Shown here piece by piece: positions 1 to 8,519 of a DNA stretch of 64,000 nt. The notes beneath the pieces were generated by a model that made no database searches, was not told where the DNA came from, and saw only the letters and a list, made by a program, of their open reading frames with translations. Made by a program: the position numbers and the translations under genes. Origin of the DNA: Macrostomum hystrix (taxonomy: Eukaryota; Platyhelminthes; Macrostomidae); contig CATNEN010000038.1 of assembly GCA_950097015.1 (NCBI GenBank), forward strand, positions 32,388,501-32,452,500, in the 5' to 3' direction. The first letter of the stretch is position 1. Every line of letters begins with the position of its first letter.

Positions 1-782
1 CTGTGCAGCAGTCCGCGGGTGTCCAGCAGGCCAGCCGAGCCGTCAGCCAGCAGGTAGTGAAACTCTCGCCTATTCAACCCGGCTCCGCTGAGCTCCGCAA
101 TCAGCTGCCGAGTGGCCAGCTCTGCCGGCTCCAGGTCGACAATCGCCCGCCGGCGTCGCTTGCCGTCAAGCTGGTCGATATCAAGAGCTCCGCATACCAG
201 GCCCAGCTCGGTCAGATCGCCTGACAGGTAGACAGTCGCGAGTTCGAGTCCCGCCTGAGCGGCAATCGCCGAAGCCTTGGCGGCCCTGTCCAACCCGGCC
301 GGACTATTGACCAGGTAGATGGCCTGTCGCCAGCCGTACGCCAGCGCGATGTCTATGGCAGCCCTCGGTGCGAATCGCGGCCTGATTTCGAACACCAATC
401 CGCTCCGACTGTCGCGCCGCTCAGAAACAGTAGCCGTTGCCATGACAACTGGCATATTCAGATTGGCCGCCAGATCTTGAACACCGGCTCCGCTGCCGAC
501 GATGACTAGGCCGGCTACTTGCTGAAAGTCCCGCCGAATCGCCCATTCGACCGCCAACGGATTCGACATGTCGGCGGCTGCCATCTGCCAGCTGACGCCT
601 CCGCCTCTGGCGGGTGTCGCCCGCCGCATGGCCAGGTGAAAGGCGGCGCGCAGCTGACGGTTCCGACTGTCCAGTAGGGCGCCGACGTTTATCTGCTTTG
701 CCGACTTGTCGGCTGCTGCTGAAGTCGCAGCTAGAAGTGCAGCGAAGGCAGAAGCGCACACCAGCAGTTGAAGTCGCGGCAT
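1..782 (-). CDS. Ionotropic glutamate receptor, amino-terminal domain (5' exon, partial)
   Basis: The minus strand is open without a stop from the ATG at 782-780 to the left edge, about 260 codons; the rest of the gene is outside the window. The first about 23 residues form a signal peptide (MPRLQLLVCASAFAALLATS, then AAA before the mature part). What follows resembles the bilobed amino-terminal domain of AMPA/kainate receptors. It has a NVGALLDS strand, EIRPRF about mid-domain, ALAYGWRQAIYLVNS, RRRRAIVDLEP and REFHYLLADG, in the order expected for GluA/GluK proteins. Family knowledge: this domain is extracellular, drives subunit assembly and lies before the ligand-binding domain and channel pore. 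The pore and ligand-binding part are not visible, so the AMPA or kainate subtype cannot be decided. An unrelated type I periplasmic-binding-fold receptor, such as a class C GPCR or guanylyl cyclase, is the main alternative. Confidence 0.72.
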   Translation of the reverse strand, partial: MPRLQLLVCASAFAALLAATSAAADKSAKQINVGALLDSRNRQLRAAFHLAMRRATPARGGGVSWQMAAADMSNPLAVEWAIRRDFQQVAGLVIVGSGAGVQDLAANLNMPVVMATATVSERRDSRSGLVFEIRPRFAPRAAIDIALAYGWRQAIYLVNSPAGLDRAAKASAIAAQAGLELATVYLSGDLTELGLVCGALDIDQLDGKRRRRAIVDLEPAELATRQLIAELSGAGLNRREFHYLLADGSAGLLDTRGLLH

Positions 783-1058
783 GGCTTGTTGTTGTTCCGC
801 TTTCGTCAAGTTTTCCTACTCCTTTTTTTCTCGGCTTTCCTCGTGAAACCTTTTCTGATGTGAAAGCTTTTAGGCCGCGCTTTTCTGCAGCGGAAGAAAA
901 AACCGCCTCGGGCCTTCTCATTGGTCGGAGGGTGAAGCAAATTCAAACTTTTCTACTGACTGCTTTTAGACACTGATTTAGAGAAACCCGATTGAGTAAT
1001 TTAATATAGAACAGCAATATTAGTTATTCGAATCTTAGCCCAGACAAAAAAGTTTTGT

Positions 1059-1650
1059 CCTAGGCTAAAGAGGTTGTAATGGGGTCGTTTCACAAACCCT
1101 AATTTTCACAACGTCGAAAAGCCATGCACAGAAACTTCACAAGCCCTGTAAAAGTTTCTGTGCATGGCTTTTCGACGTTGTGAAATTTAGGGCTTGTGAA
1201 ATTTAGAGCTTATGAAATTTTGTGCATGCCTTTTAGGCGTTGTGAAATTTAGGTGTTGTGAAATCTGTGGCATTGCTTATTTTCGACGTTGTGAAATTTA
1301 GGGTTTGTGAAATTTAGGGCTTATGAAAGGATCTGGTTTAGACGTTGTGAAAATTAGGGTTTGTGAAAGCGACCCGTTGTAATCTTGTGTCGTTAGACTT
1401 GAAGGTCAGGGGTTCGATTCCCAAATCCACTTATCTCTGCATTGCTTCAGTTCACCTTGTTGTTAAATTGGTACCAGAATTAGCTGGGCTAATTGAGGGT
1501 GGTGTGGCGTCACCCACAGTCCACGGACTGAACAGCCGTGCGCAGCCTTCAGATGCGCCGCGCAATAGCTGCGGCTGTGCTGCCGGCTGCAAATTGTGGC
1601 ATTGAGCTCAATTGAGGCAGGTGTAACCAATCGAAAATAAACTTTGTATC
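1059..1650 (+). repeat. tRNA-derived SINE, family A, copy 1 (interrupted by a MITE)
   Basis: The head starts near CCTAGGCTAAAG and carries a Pol III B box (GGTTCGATTCC, about 1410). The body contains TGCATTGCTTCAGTTCACC, a GGTACCAG block, the CAGTCCAYGGACTG block and a CAATAGCTGC block. The same blocks occur in the same order in the copies at 19275-19592 and 33810-34073. The head is split at 1081-1375 by a younger element. The central part resembles the conserved central domains seen in many marine-invertebrate SINEs. Which named domain it is cannot be decided here. Confidence 0.75.
1081..1375. mobile_element. Foldback-type MITE inserted in SINE A
   Basis: The ends are inverted repeats of about 34 bp (outer part GGGGTCGTTTCACAAACC on the left, the complement of GGGTCGCTTTCACAAACC on the right). 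They are flanked by a perfect 8-bp direct repeat GTTGTAAT at 1073-1080 and 1376-1383. Inside, the 31-bp arms at about 1108-1138 and 1157-1187 form a near-perfect hairpin. The right part is built from iterated GTTGTGAAATTTAGG-like units. No coding sequence is visible, so it is non-autonomous. The 8-bp duplication with G-rich ends would fit hAT-, P-, Merlin- or Mutator-like families; which one is not decidable. Confidence 0.8.
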
Positions 1651-1689
1651 CTTAATTGAAAACAATTCGATCCCCCTTTCATTCAGCTC

Positions 1690-1800
1690 ACATCTGCAGC
1701 TGGGACAGAAATTCGGGTGGGTGGTGTGGTTGCTCCCCAGTCCATGGACTGAACAGCATAGATGTACATTGGATATGTAGAATGATGAAGTGAAATCTGG
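1690..1800 (+). repeat. SINE family A fragment
   Basis: A truncated copy of the SINE A body. It has CATCTGCAGCTGGGACAGAAA, then GTGGTGTGG and the exact palindrome CAGTCCATGGACTG at 1738-1751, followed by GAACAGC as in the other copies. No head or B box remains. Confidence 0.5.
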
Positions 1801-2639
1801 GCCTGACTACTCTCTACCCTCTGGGTCGCACATCAAATCAATTTCAGCCAAATTATCCAATGATCCATTAAGCTGTAACTGGCCCTCACATCTAATAGAA
1901 TGTGAACTGCGGCTGCTCAAAAGGGAAATAAATTAATGATAGCCGCAGCTGCAGTTGCAGATCTCTCTTTATGGACCTTGGCAGCAGCAAAATTACTCAG
2001 AGATCACATAATTTAGATAGACGTTAATGGCTAGATAACTAACAAACTAAAGACGCTGCGCTGGCGCGAACACAGTACTGTATGCTGTGCCACTAAATAC
2101 CAAGCTGGACAAGTCCCAGGCGAATTTACGCCCCACCCCCCGCCGGCACAGGCATCGTGCTCGTGAGTAGATCGAACTTACATTAGCCGGGGCGTGATTA
2201 GAAAGTCTTACTCACCCTGACAGCCTGGCGGAATCTGATTACCTCGCAATTCGGCCACTCGCCCTTGCATGTCCCCCAGCGCTCTCTCTCAACTCTCACC
2301 GCAGCCACTCTCTCAGCAGCTCCTCAATGTTAAACAAGCTGATCACAGCAGTCCATATAAACAAACTAAACTTGCGTGTTGTCCTGAGCACTGCCACAGC
2401 GGCCCATCCACTATTCCCAGATTGACGATCGATCGATAACACCAACTGTGACTGTGATTGATTAGCTTGCCAACACAGATAAATAGGTGTGTGTGTGCGG
2501 CTACATATCTCCTTCAGGTCTCCTCAACTGCACGACTCATTGATAAATATTATGCTCTCTCATATATCTCTCATACCTCTCTCATATCTACACTCTTCAT
2601 TTACCATCTCTCTACTTTACAATTGACTCAACTCCCTTC
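1801..2639. other. Intergenic spacer, no gene seen
   Basis: I see no exon, RNA gene or long repeat here. The DNA is of mixed composition, with scattered short open frames of no recognisable content. Confidence 0.5.
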
Positions 2640-3250
2640 ACTCTCTACTCTCTACTCCAATTTCACCCCCATCTATTCCCATCATTCTCTACTCCCTTCA
2701 CTCCCCTCTCTATTCCCATCACTCTCCACTCTATTCCCTTCACTCTCTCCCCTCTATTCCCTTCACTCTCTCCCTCTATTCCCTTCACTCTCTCCCCTGT
2801 ATTCCCTTCACTCCCCTCTATTCCCTTCACCCTCTCCCCTCTATTCCCTTCACTCTCTCCCCTTTATTCCCTTCACTCTCCCCTCTATTCCCTTCACTCT
2901 CTCTCTCCTCTATTCCCTTCACTCTCTCCCCTCTATTCCCTTCACTCTCTCCCCTTTATTCCCTTCACTCCCCTCTATTCCCTTCACTTTCTCTCCTCTA
3001 TTCCCTTCACTTTCTCCCCTCTATTCACTTTACTCTCCCCTCGATTCCCTTCACTCTCCCCTCTATTTCCTTCACTCTCTCCCCTTTATTCCCTTCACTC
3101 TCCCCTCTATTCCCTTTACTCTCTCTCTCTATTCCCATCACTCTCTCCCCTCTATTCCCTTCACTCTCTCCCCTTTATTCCCTTCACTCTCTCCCCTCTA
3201 TTCCCTTCACTCTCTCCCCTCTATTCCCCTCACTCTCCCCTCTCACTCGA
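2640..3250 (+). repeat. Polypyrimidine minisatellite (TATTCCCTTCACTCTCTCCC-type)
   Basis: About 600 bp of an almost pure C/T strand, built from units of about 17-23 bp around TATTCCCTTCACTCTCTCCC. The purine/pyrimidine asymmetry is strong enough to allow triplex (H-DNA) formation. A long Leu/Ser/Pro-rich open frame across it is a by-product of the repeat and has no protein features. Confidence 0.9.
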
Positions 3251-4460
3251 TCTTTGAAACAACAAATCTGTGGAAATACACTTGGTACATTTGTGAAAAA
3301 ACATGCGGTCAAGTCCCAAGAGCCCGGTGAGTGTTAATCGAAACGTGCATAAGTGATGAGGTGTCAGGTATTCAGTGTCTGTTAGCAGCCATCGACCGTG
3401 ATCGGATTTCGCAATATTCTTCGAGTGCAGTGACAATATTACACAGTTTAGATGAGTGTGGTGTTTCTTAACAGTATAGATAAACTACGGGGCTATTTCA
3501 AGTAGCCATATTTTTTTCTGTCTCTCGTCCTAATCGACGATGCTGAAAGGAACAGCTTTGAAAGTATCGTAAAGGGCGGATCCATATGGTGGACTTTCGC
3601 AAAAATCGGTCATTCGATTCTGGATTTAGCATTTAGAACTAGAAATAAGCCCCGATATGTTTTTATTATTTTCTCATCAACTGAGACGAAAGAATGTCAG
3701 ACGGAAACAATTGTAAACTCTTTTTCGAGACCCGAGAACTGAGAATCACAGAAAATAATGCTCCGCTTGGACAACAACTGGATGTCGTTAAACGACAATG
3801 AAATTAGTTGTAGTTTATTTCTTAGCACGAATAAATAAAATATAAATAGGCAAAAAACTGCCAGTAGCACAGCCGCAGCTATTGGTACTGTAGACAGTCT
3901 ATTGAAGGCCGACAGATACGCTCAAACATGAATTTTTCAACTTGGGCTGAGATTCGAACTCCGGACCTCTCGTTGTAGCTACCCTGCAGCACGAAAAAGT
4001 AAATCTTATATACTAGGAAAGCAAGACAGCTGAACAGTGCACAAGATCTAGCCAAAAATAAGGTTAAAAGCGACAGACTAAACTAGCTGTTTGCACTACT
4101 GTTAGTAGTGCAGCATATTCACAGTAGACTAAAGTGACACAAAGCGTGCACTCACTATATTGACTAACTATATCACCCGTTTACAAATACAACAATCAAA
4201 TAACAATAGCTTCATTTCAAAAGCTATTGTTATAGAAAAAAAGAACAAAAAATAGATGCAACAATCCCATATTCAGGAGAGTAAAAAAGGAATTTAACTT
4301 CTCAACTCATCAGACATTAGCTCTGTACATAAAATGACAAAAAGAGGTAAGCTAAGAAATAAAAAAGTCATGAAAACAGATGAAAAATAGCAGCCATTTT
4401 AGTGGAAAGGTGACTATGCTTCGAGTGCTTAGACATGACAAGTGTACTTTAAACAGGTAT
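3251..4460. other. Intergenic spacer with a dispersed-repeat copy and a tRNA-like relic
   Basis: A tract at about 3475-3665 (TATGGTGGACTTTCGC, then AATCGGTCATT) resembles sequences at about 37560-37745 and 47260-47415, so it looks like a dispersed repeat. At about 3935-3985 a reverse-strand B-box-like sequence (GAGTTCGAATCTC on the minus strand) suggests a decayed tRNA-derived SINE head. The rest is AT-rich and has no visible gene. Confidence 0.4.
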
Positions 4461-4464
4461 TGTT

Positions 4465-4790
4465 TATCAACCACTTGTTGACTTTAGGAATAATTTAATC
4501 TATGACTTCAGGAAGCCTTCAATTATCCCTAACTCATGACTTCAGAAAGGTTTTAATTATCCCCAACCCATGACATCAGGAAGCCTTCAATGATCCCTAA
4601 ACCAATGACTTCAGGAAGGCTTCAATGATCCGTAACCCATGACTTCAGGAAGGCTTCAATGATCCCTAAACCAATGACTTCAGGAAGGCTTCAATGATCC
4701 CTAAACCAATGACTTCAGGAAGGCTTCAATGATCCGTAACCCATGACTTCAGGAAGGCGTCAATGATCCCTAACCCATGACTTCAGGGTG
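4465..4790 (+). repeat. Minisatellite, 34-35-bp unit
   Basis: About nine tandem copies of an ATGACTTCAGGAAGGCTTCA-type unit, ending in AATGATCCCTAAACC or AATGATCCGTAACCC. The left copies are more diverged than the central ones, which suggests recent expansion in the middle. The array ends about 25 bp from the stop codon of the adhesion-protein exon on the opposite strand, so it lies in or just beyond that exon's 3' UTR. Confidence 0.9.
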
Positions 4791-4814
4791 AAAATGGATT
4801 GCGCCAGGCAGTTG

Positions 4815-5033
4815 TCACATGTAAAATTCTTCCTTCAAATCCGGTTGTCCAGCCGAAGCGCCGTAACGCACGGCAGTGTCCGGATTATCAGTCAGCTCGG
4901 CTCCTTTAGCCTCGTTGGTGTCGTAGTCGCCAGAGTGGGCCGGCCGCCTGCGATAATAACAATAGAGAGTAACTCCCAGGGTGAGCAGCACCAGGGCGAG
5001 GACGCCGCCAACGACACCGCCGATAACCTGATC
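4815..5033 (-). CDS. CADM/nectin-like adhesion protein, terminal exon (transmembrane + cytoplasmic tail)
   Basis: The exon follows the acceptor CTGCTCAG (minus strand) and is open in phase 0 for 72 codons to TGA at 4817-4815. It begins with DQVIGGVVGGVLALVLLTLG, a membrane helix, followed by basic YYRRR. Next comes HSGDYDTNEAKGAE, close to the protein-4.1/FERM-binding juxtamembrane motif of CADM proteins, glycophorin C and neurexins (H.G.Y.TNEAKG). The last residues, EEFYM, fit a class II PDZ-binding C-terminus. So this is the tail of a single-pass adhesion molecule that would link to spectrin/4.1 and PDZ scaffolds. No Ig, laminin-G or other ectodomain exon is visible. The next gene upstream on this strand (ECHDC3) ends only 540 bp away. 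Either the ectodomain exons lie far away across nested genes or this exon is orphaned. Syndecan-type proteins (ending EFYA) are the alternative. Confidence 0.65.
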   Translation of the reverse strand, partial: DQVIGGVVGGVLALVLLTLGVTLYCYYRRRPAHSGDYDTNEAKGAELTDNPDTAVRYGASAGQPDLKEEFYM

Positions 5034-5570
5034 CTGAGCAGCTGAAGCAGCCAGGGCTGGACGATTTTCTTTGCTGAATCAATTTATTATAATCAGAGCC
5101 AATCCGATTGCTTCTTAGATATAGTGTCCTTGCAGCCTACCTCCAGCAATGCGACTGTTAAGCTCTGAAATAATACAGGTTTGCAACTGTGATTACATTG
5201 GGATTCGACAGAGGCTGACATTTCTGGGATTTGACAGTGGCTGACATTTCTGGGATTTGACATTGACAATTGCTGACATTTCTGGGATTTGACAGTGGCT
5301 GACATATCTGGGGATTTTAAAGGAAAGATTTAAAACATTTTTTGTTTTAATGCTATTTTGAGGTGTTTTTGTTATATAGTACTACTTAGTAGTGAACATG
5401 AGAATGAGTTGATATTTTTATCGGAATCACAAAAACTATTACCTAATATAAAATCAAATCCATATTCTACAGTTGCACTAAACACGTTCTTAAGAAAAAT
5501 CATAAAAGTCAAGCGATATGGATCATACGGAACTAATTCAGGGATTGCTAACACATTTTATCAGACGAAT
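5034..5570. other. Spacer between ECHDC3 and the adhesion exon; short minisatellite
   Basis: About four copies of a TGACATTTCTGGGATTTGAC-type unit of about 26 bp lie at 5215-5310. An AATAAA (minus strand) is at 5088-5083. The rest is AT-rich. No exon with convincing coding character joins the tail exon at 4815-5033. Confidence 0.5.
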
Positions 5571-5576
5571 TTTATT
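5571..5576 (-). terminator. Poly(A) signal overlapping the ECHDC3 stop codon
   Basis: The minus strand reads GAATAAAA at the stop: the UAA codon (5574-5572) is embedded in AATAAA (5576-5571). If used, the 3' UTR would be only about 20 nt. A second AATAAA on the same strand at 5088-5083 is a more conventional alternative. Confidence 0.35.
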
Positions 5577-8357
5577 CCGGCTTTTTGTCTCTTGTTTTCA
5601 TGTCGTCATTTTCTGTGTGGCTCCAATTTGGATGCCGCTTTTCCAAGAAAGCGGCAATTCCCTCCTGCGAGTCGGGCAATTTTAAATTCTCCAGCATAGC
5701 GGCCTCGCAAATCTGATAGGCTTGGTCTCTGGGCAGTTTAACTTGCTGATAGTAAGTGCGCTTGCCCAGAGCCACAACCGGCCGACTGTGACGCGTCACC
5801 ATGGCAACCAGAGCCTCGGTTGTTGACTCTAACTCGGCGTCGGGTGTCACGTGACTAACTAGGCCGCAAGCGAAAGCTTCGTCTGCCGTGATTGGTTCGC
5901 CAGTAAGCAGCATTCGCATGGCCATCTTGCCTAAAGTTTAACAGAAATTATGATTCTTTTATGTCAAGAGAATATCTTGGAGTAAATAGAGCTTAACTGT
6001 CAGAACTAACCAATTCTTTCTGCAATGGTAAAAACTGCTTCAACTAAAGACATTTAAGATGTGATATTTATTTGACTCAAACTTAGATCATTCAGTAAGC
6101 CATCAAAAAGTATTCGATTTCTTTCAGATTATCGGTGATCACTCCCAGATCCTTCAGGGAACCATTTTCAGATCCTTCAGAGAACCATTTCCAGATCCTT
6201 CAGGGAACCATTTCCAGAGCCTCCAGGGAACCACTCCCAGATCCTTCAGGGAACCATTTCCAGATCCTTCAGGGAACCACTCCCAGATCCTTCAGGGAAC
6301 CACTCCCAGATCCTTCAGGGAACCACTGAAGTGGGGTCATGAGGAGTGGTCAATTTAATTGAGTCAAACAGATAACAAGCCAGGTTTTACCATGCACAGC
6401 TCGGGCCAGAGCCACGGCAGGTGTGGAGCAGAACAGGCCGATCTTAACGCCAGGCGTGGCGAATTTGGCACTCTTGGCTGCCACAGCCAAGTCGCAGGAG
6501 GCCACGAGCTGGCAGCCGGCTGCTGTGGCCAGACCTGACACCTGTGGGATCCGGAGAGAATGCAGTGGAATAAGATTCCCTTCTTTTGCTCCTTTCTATT
6601 TGGGTTGCCGCTTTTTATCAAACATGGCTATTTTGAACGGGATTCATATTTTAGAATCCCAGATGCGATTATCATATACTAGATGCCATTTCCGAATCCC
6701 AGATGCCATTTTGAAATCCTGGATGTCATTTTGAAATCCTGGATGTCATTTTGAAATCCTGGATGTCATTTTGAAATCCTGGATGTCATTTTGAAATCCT
6801 GGAAGCCATTTTGAAATCCTGGATGCCGTTTTAAAATCCTGTATGCTTATTTTGAAATCCTGGATGCTTATTTTGAAATCCTGGATGCCATCCTAAACTC
6901 CTGGATGTCATTTTGAAATCCCAGATGCCGTCTCAGAATCCCAGGTGCCATTTCCGAATCCCGGATGCAATTTCCGAATCCCAGATGCCATTTTAGAATC
7001 CCAGATGCCATCTCAGAATTCCAGATGCCATTTCCGAATCCGGGATGCCATTTCCGAATCCTAGATGCCATTTCAGAATCCCGCATGTCATTTCCGAATC
7101 CCAGATGCCATCTCAGAATTCCAGATGCCATTTCCGAATCCGGATGCCATTTCCGAATCCCGTTGCCATTTCAGAATCCCAGATGCCATATTGAAATCCT
7201 GGAAGCCATTTGGATATCTAAGATGCCATTTTGAAATCCTGGAAGCCATTTTGAAATCCTTGGATGCCATTTTAAAATCGTGGATGCCATCTCAGAATCC
7301 CAGATGCCATTTCCGAATCCGGGATGCCATTTCCGAATCCTAGATGCCATTTCCGAATCCGGGATGCCATTTCCGAATCCTAGATGCCATTTCAGAATCC
7401 CGCATGTCATTTCCGAATCCCAGATGCCATCTCAGAATTCCAGATGCCATATTGAAATCCTGGAAGCCATTTGGATATCTAAGATGCCATTTTGAAATCC
7501 TGGAAGCCATTTTGAAATCCTTGGATGCCATTTTAAAATCGTGGATGCCATTTTGAAATCGTGGATGCCATCTCAGAATCCCAGATGCCATTTCCGAATC
7601 CCGGATGCCATCTCAGAATCCCAGATGCCATTTCCGAATCCCAGATGCCATTTTAGAATCCCTGATGCCATATTGAAATCCTAGAAGCCATTTGGATATC
7701 CTAGATGCCGTTTTGAAATCCAGGATGCCATTTAAAAGATTCTAGCTGTCATCTTTTTATTTAAGAGGCAATTTTAAAAAACCTACAGGAATCCTTTTTT
7801 ATTTTAGACTTTTTTACTTTCTATGTCGAGCTAAAAGAATCTGTATTCTTATCAAAAATATTTATTCTTCTAAAAAACGGAATGTTAGTTTTTTCTATAT
7901 ATGAATTAGAGTTTTCAGCTTTTATCAACTGAAACCAACTCACCTGAGCAATCACAGGTAGTGGAAGGCTGTGCAATCTTAGCATTAACCGGGAACACTG
8001 CGACATGACGTCCTTTCTCAGGCTCTCAACGTAGCTGCCGCCGCCGCCGCTTCCAAGTTCGCGCAGATTGTGTCCGGAGCTGAACACCGGTCCCTCGCTT
8101 TTGAGTAGCACTGCTCTAACTGACTGATTGTCGGCGTGTCTGTTTAATTCAGCCTCCAATAGGCGCAGGGTCTCCAGAGATAACGAATTTCTCTGCTTAG
8201 GATTGGACAGTGTCACAATGGCCACAGAATGGCGAACTTCGCTAACTACTGGCGGGCCAGGGGACTTGATTGACAACCGGAGGCGTGGCAGGATGACTAC
8301 ACGATAGCCGGCTGCGAGGCGCAGCAACTGCCGGTTAAGGGCTCCGATTGGGCACTG
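5572..8357 (-). CDS. ECHDC3: Enoyl-CoA hydratase domain-containing protein 3, mitochondrial
   Basis: Three coding exons are clear: about 8357-7944, 6541-6391 and 5930-5572. Donors are GTGAGT and GTAAAA. The phases join to give about 307 codons, against about 303 in the human protein. Crotonase-fold landmarks occur in order: [16 protein letters not shown], the oxyanion-hole segment [63 protein letters not shown], then RPVVALGK and [15 protein letters not shown]3 lacks a proven hydratase activity in the literature I know, and the usual catalytic Glu position is not conserved in the family. The basic N-terminus suggests mitochondrial import. No ATG lies in the first exon: its frame continues to an acceptor (TTAACTTCAG, ending at 8358), so the start codon is on an upstream exon that I could not place or is supplied by trans-splicing. 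Both introns contain minisatellites. Confidence 0.9.
6135..6335 (+). repeat. Minisatellite, about 23-bp unit, ECHDC3 intron 2
   Basis: About nine copies of CAGATCCTTCAGGGAACCAT plus TTC, with the sub-variant ACTCCCAGATCC. It lies about 55 bp from the donor-side exon and 200 bp from the acceptor-side exon. Confidence 0.9.
6640..7740 (+). repeat. Minisatellite, 20-21-bp unit, ECHDC3 intron 1
   Basis: About 1.1 kb of a 20-bp unit with two main variants, GGATGTCATTTTGAAATCCT (left) and GATGCCATTTCCGAATCCCA (right). Blocks of several variants are themselves repeated: the block around 7190-7270 recurs at about 7455-7535, so parts of the array were duplicated as multi-unit segments. Open frames across it are repeat artefacts. 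Confidence 0.92.
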
Positions 8358-8519
8358 CTGAAGTTAACCAGGTGTGCGAAAACCGATTATCAGGAAACTC
8401 AAAAAAAATCCCAAAAATAATACCTTAAGGTATAAGTCTTGGGTCCAAGTATTTCGAGTCGAGTTTTCTAATGAGATCGGAGAACTAAGTTTACGAATTT
8501 TCTAACCTAGAATCCCAAT

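Noticed and set aside
421-976. Arg/Ser-rich frames on both strands over the receptor exon
   Set aside because: These are shadows of the glutamate-receptor frame, which alone has a signal peptide and family motifs.
2458-3330. 290-codon plus-strand frame rich in Leu, Ser, Pro, Phe
   Set aside because: It lies over the CT minisatellite; its periodic composition follows the DNA repeat and it has no protein domain.
6868-7591. Several overlapping frames (e.g. [13 protein letters not shown]-type repeats) on both strands
   Set aside because: They come from the 20-bp array in ECHDC3 intron 1.
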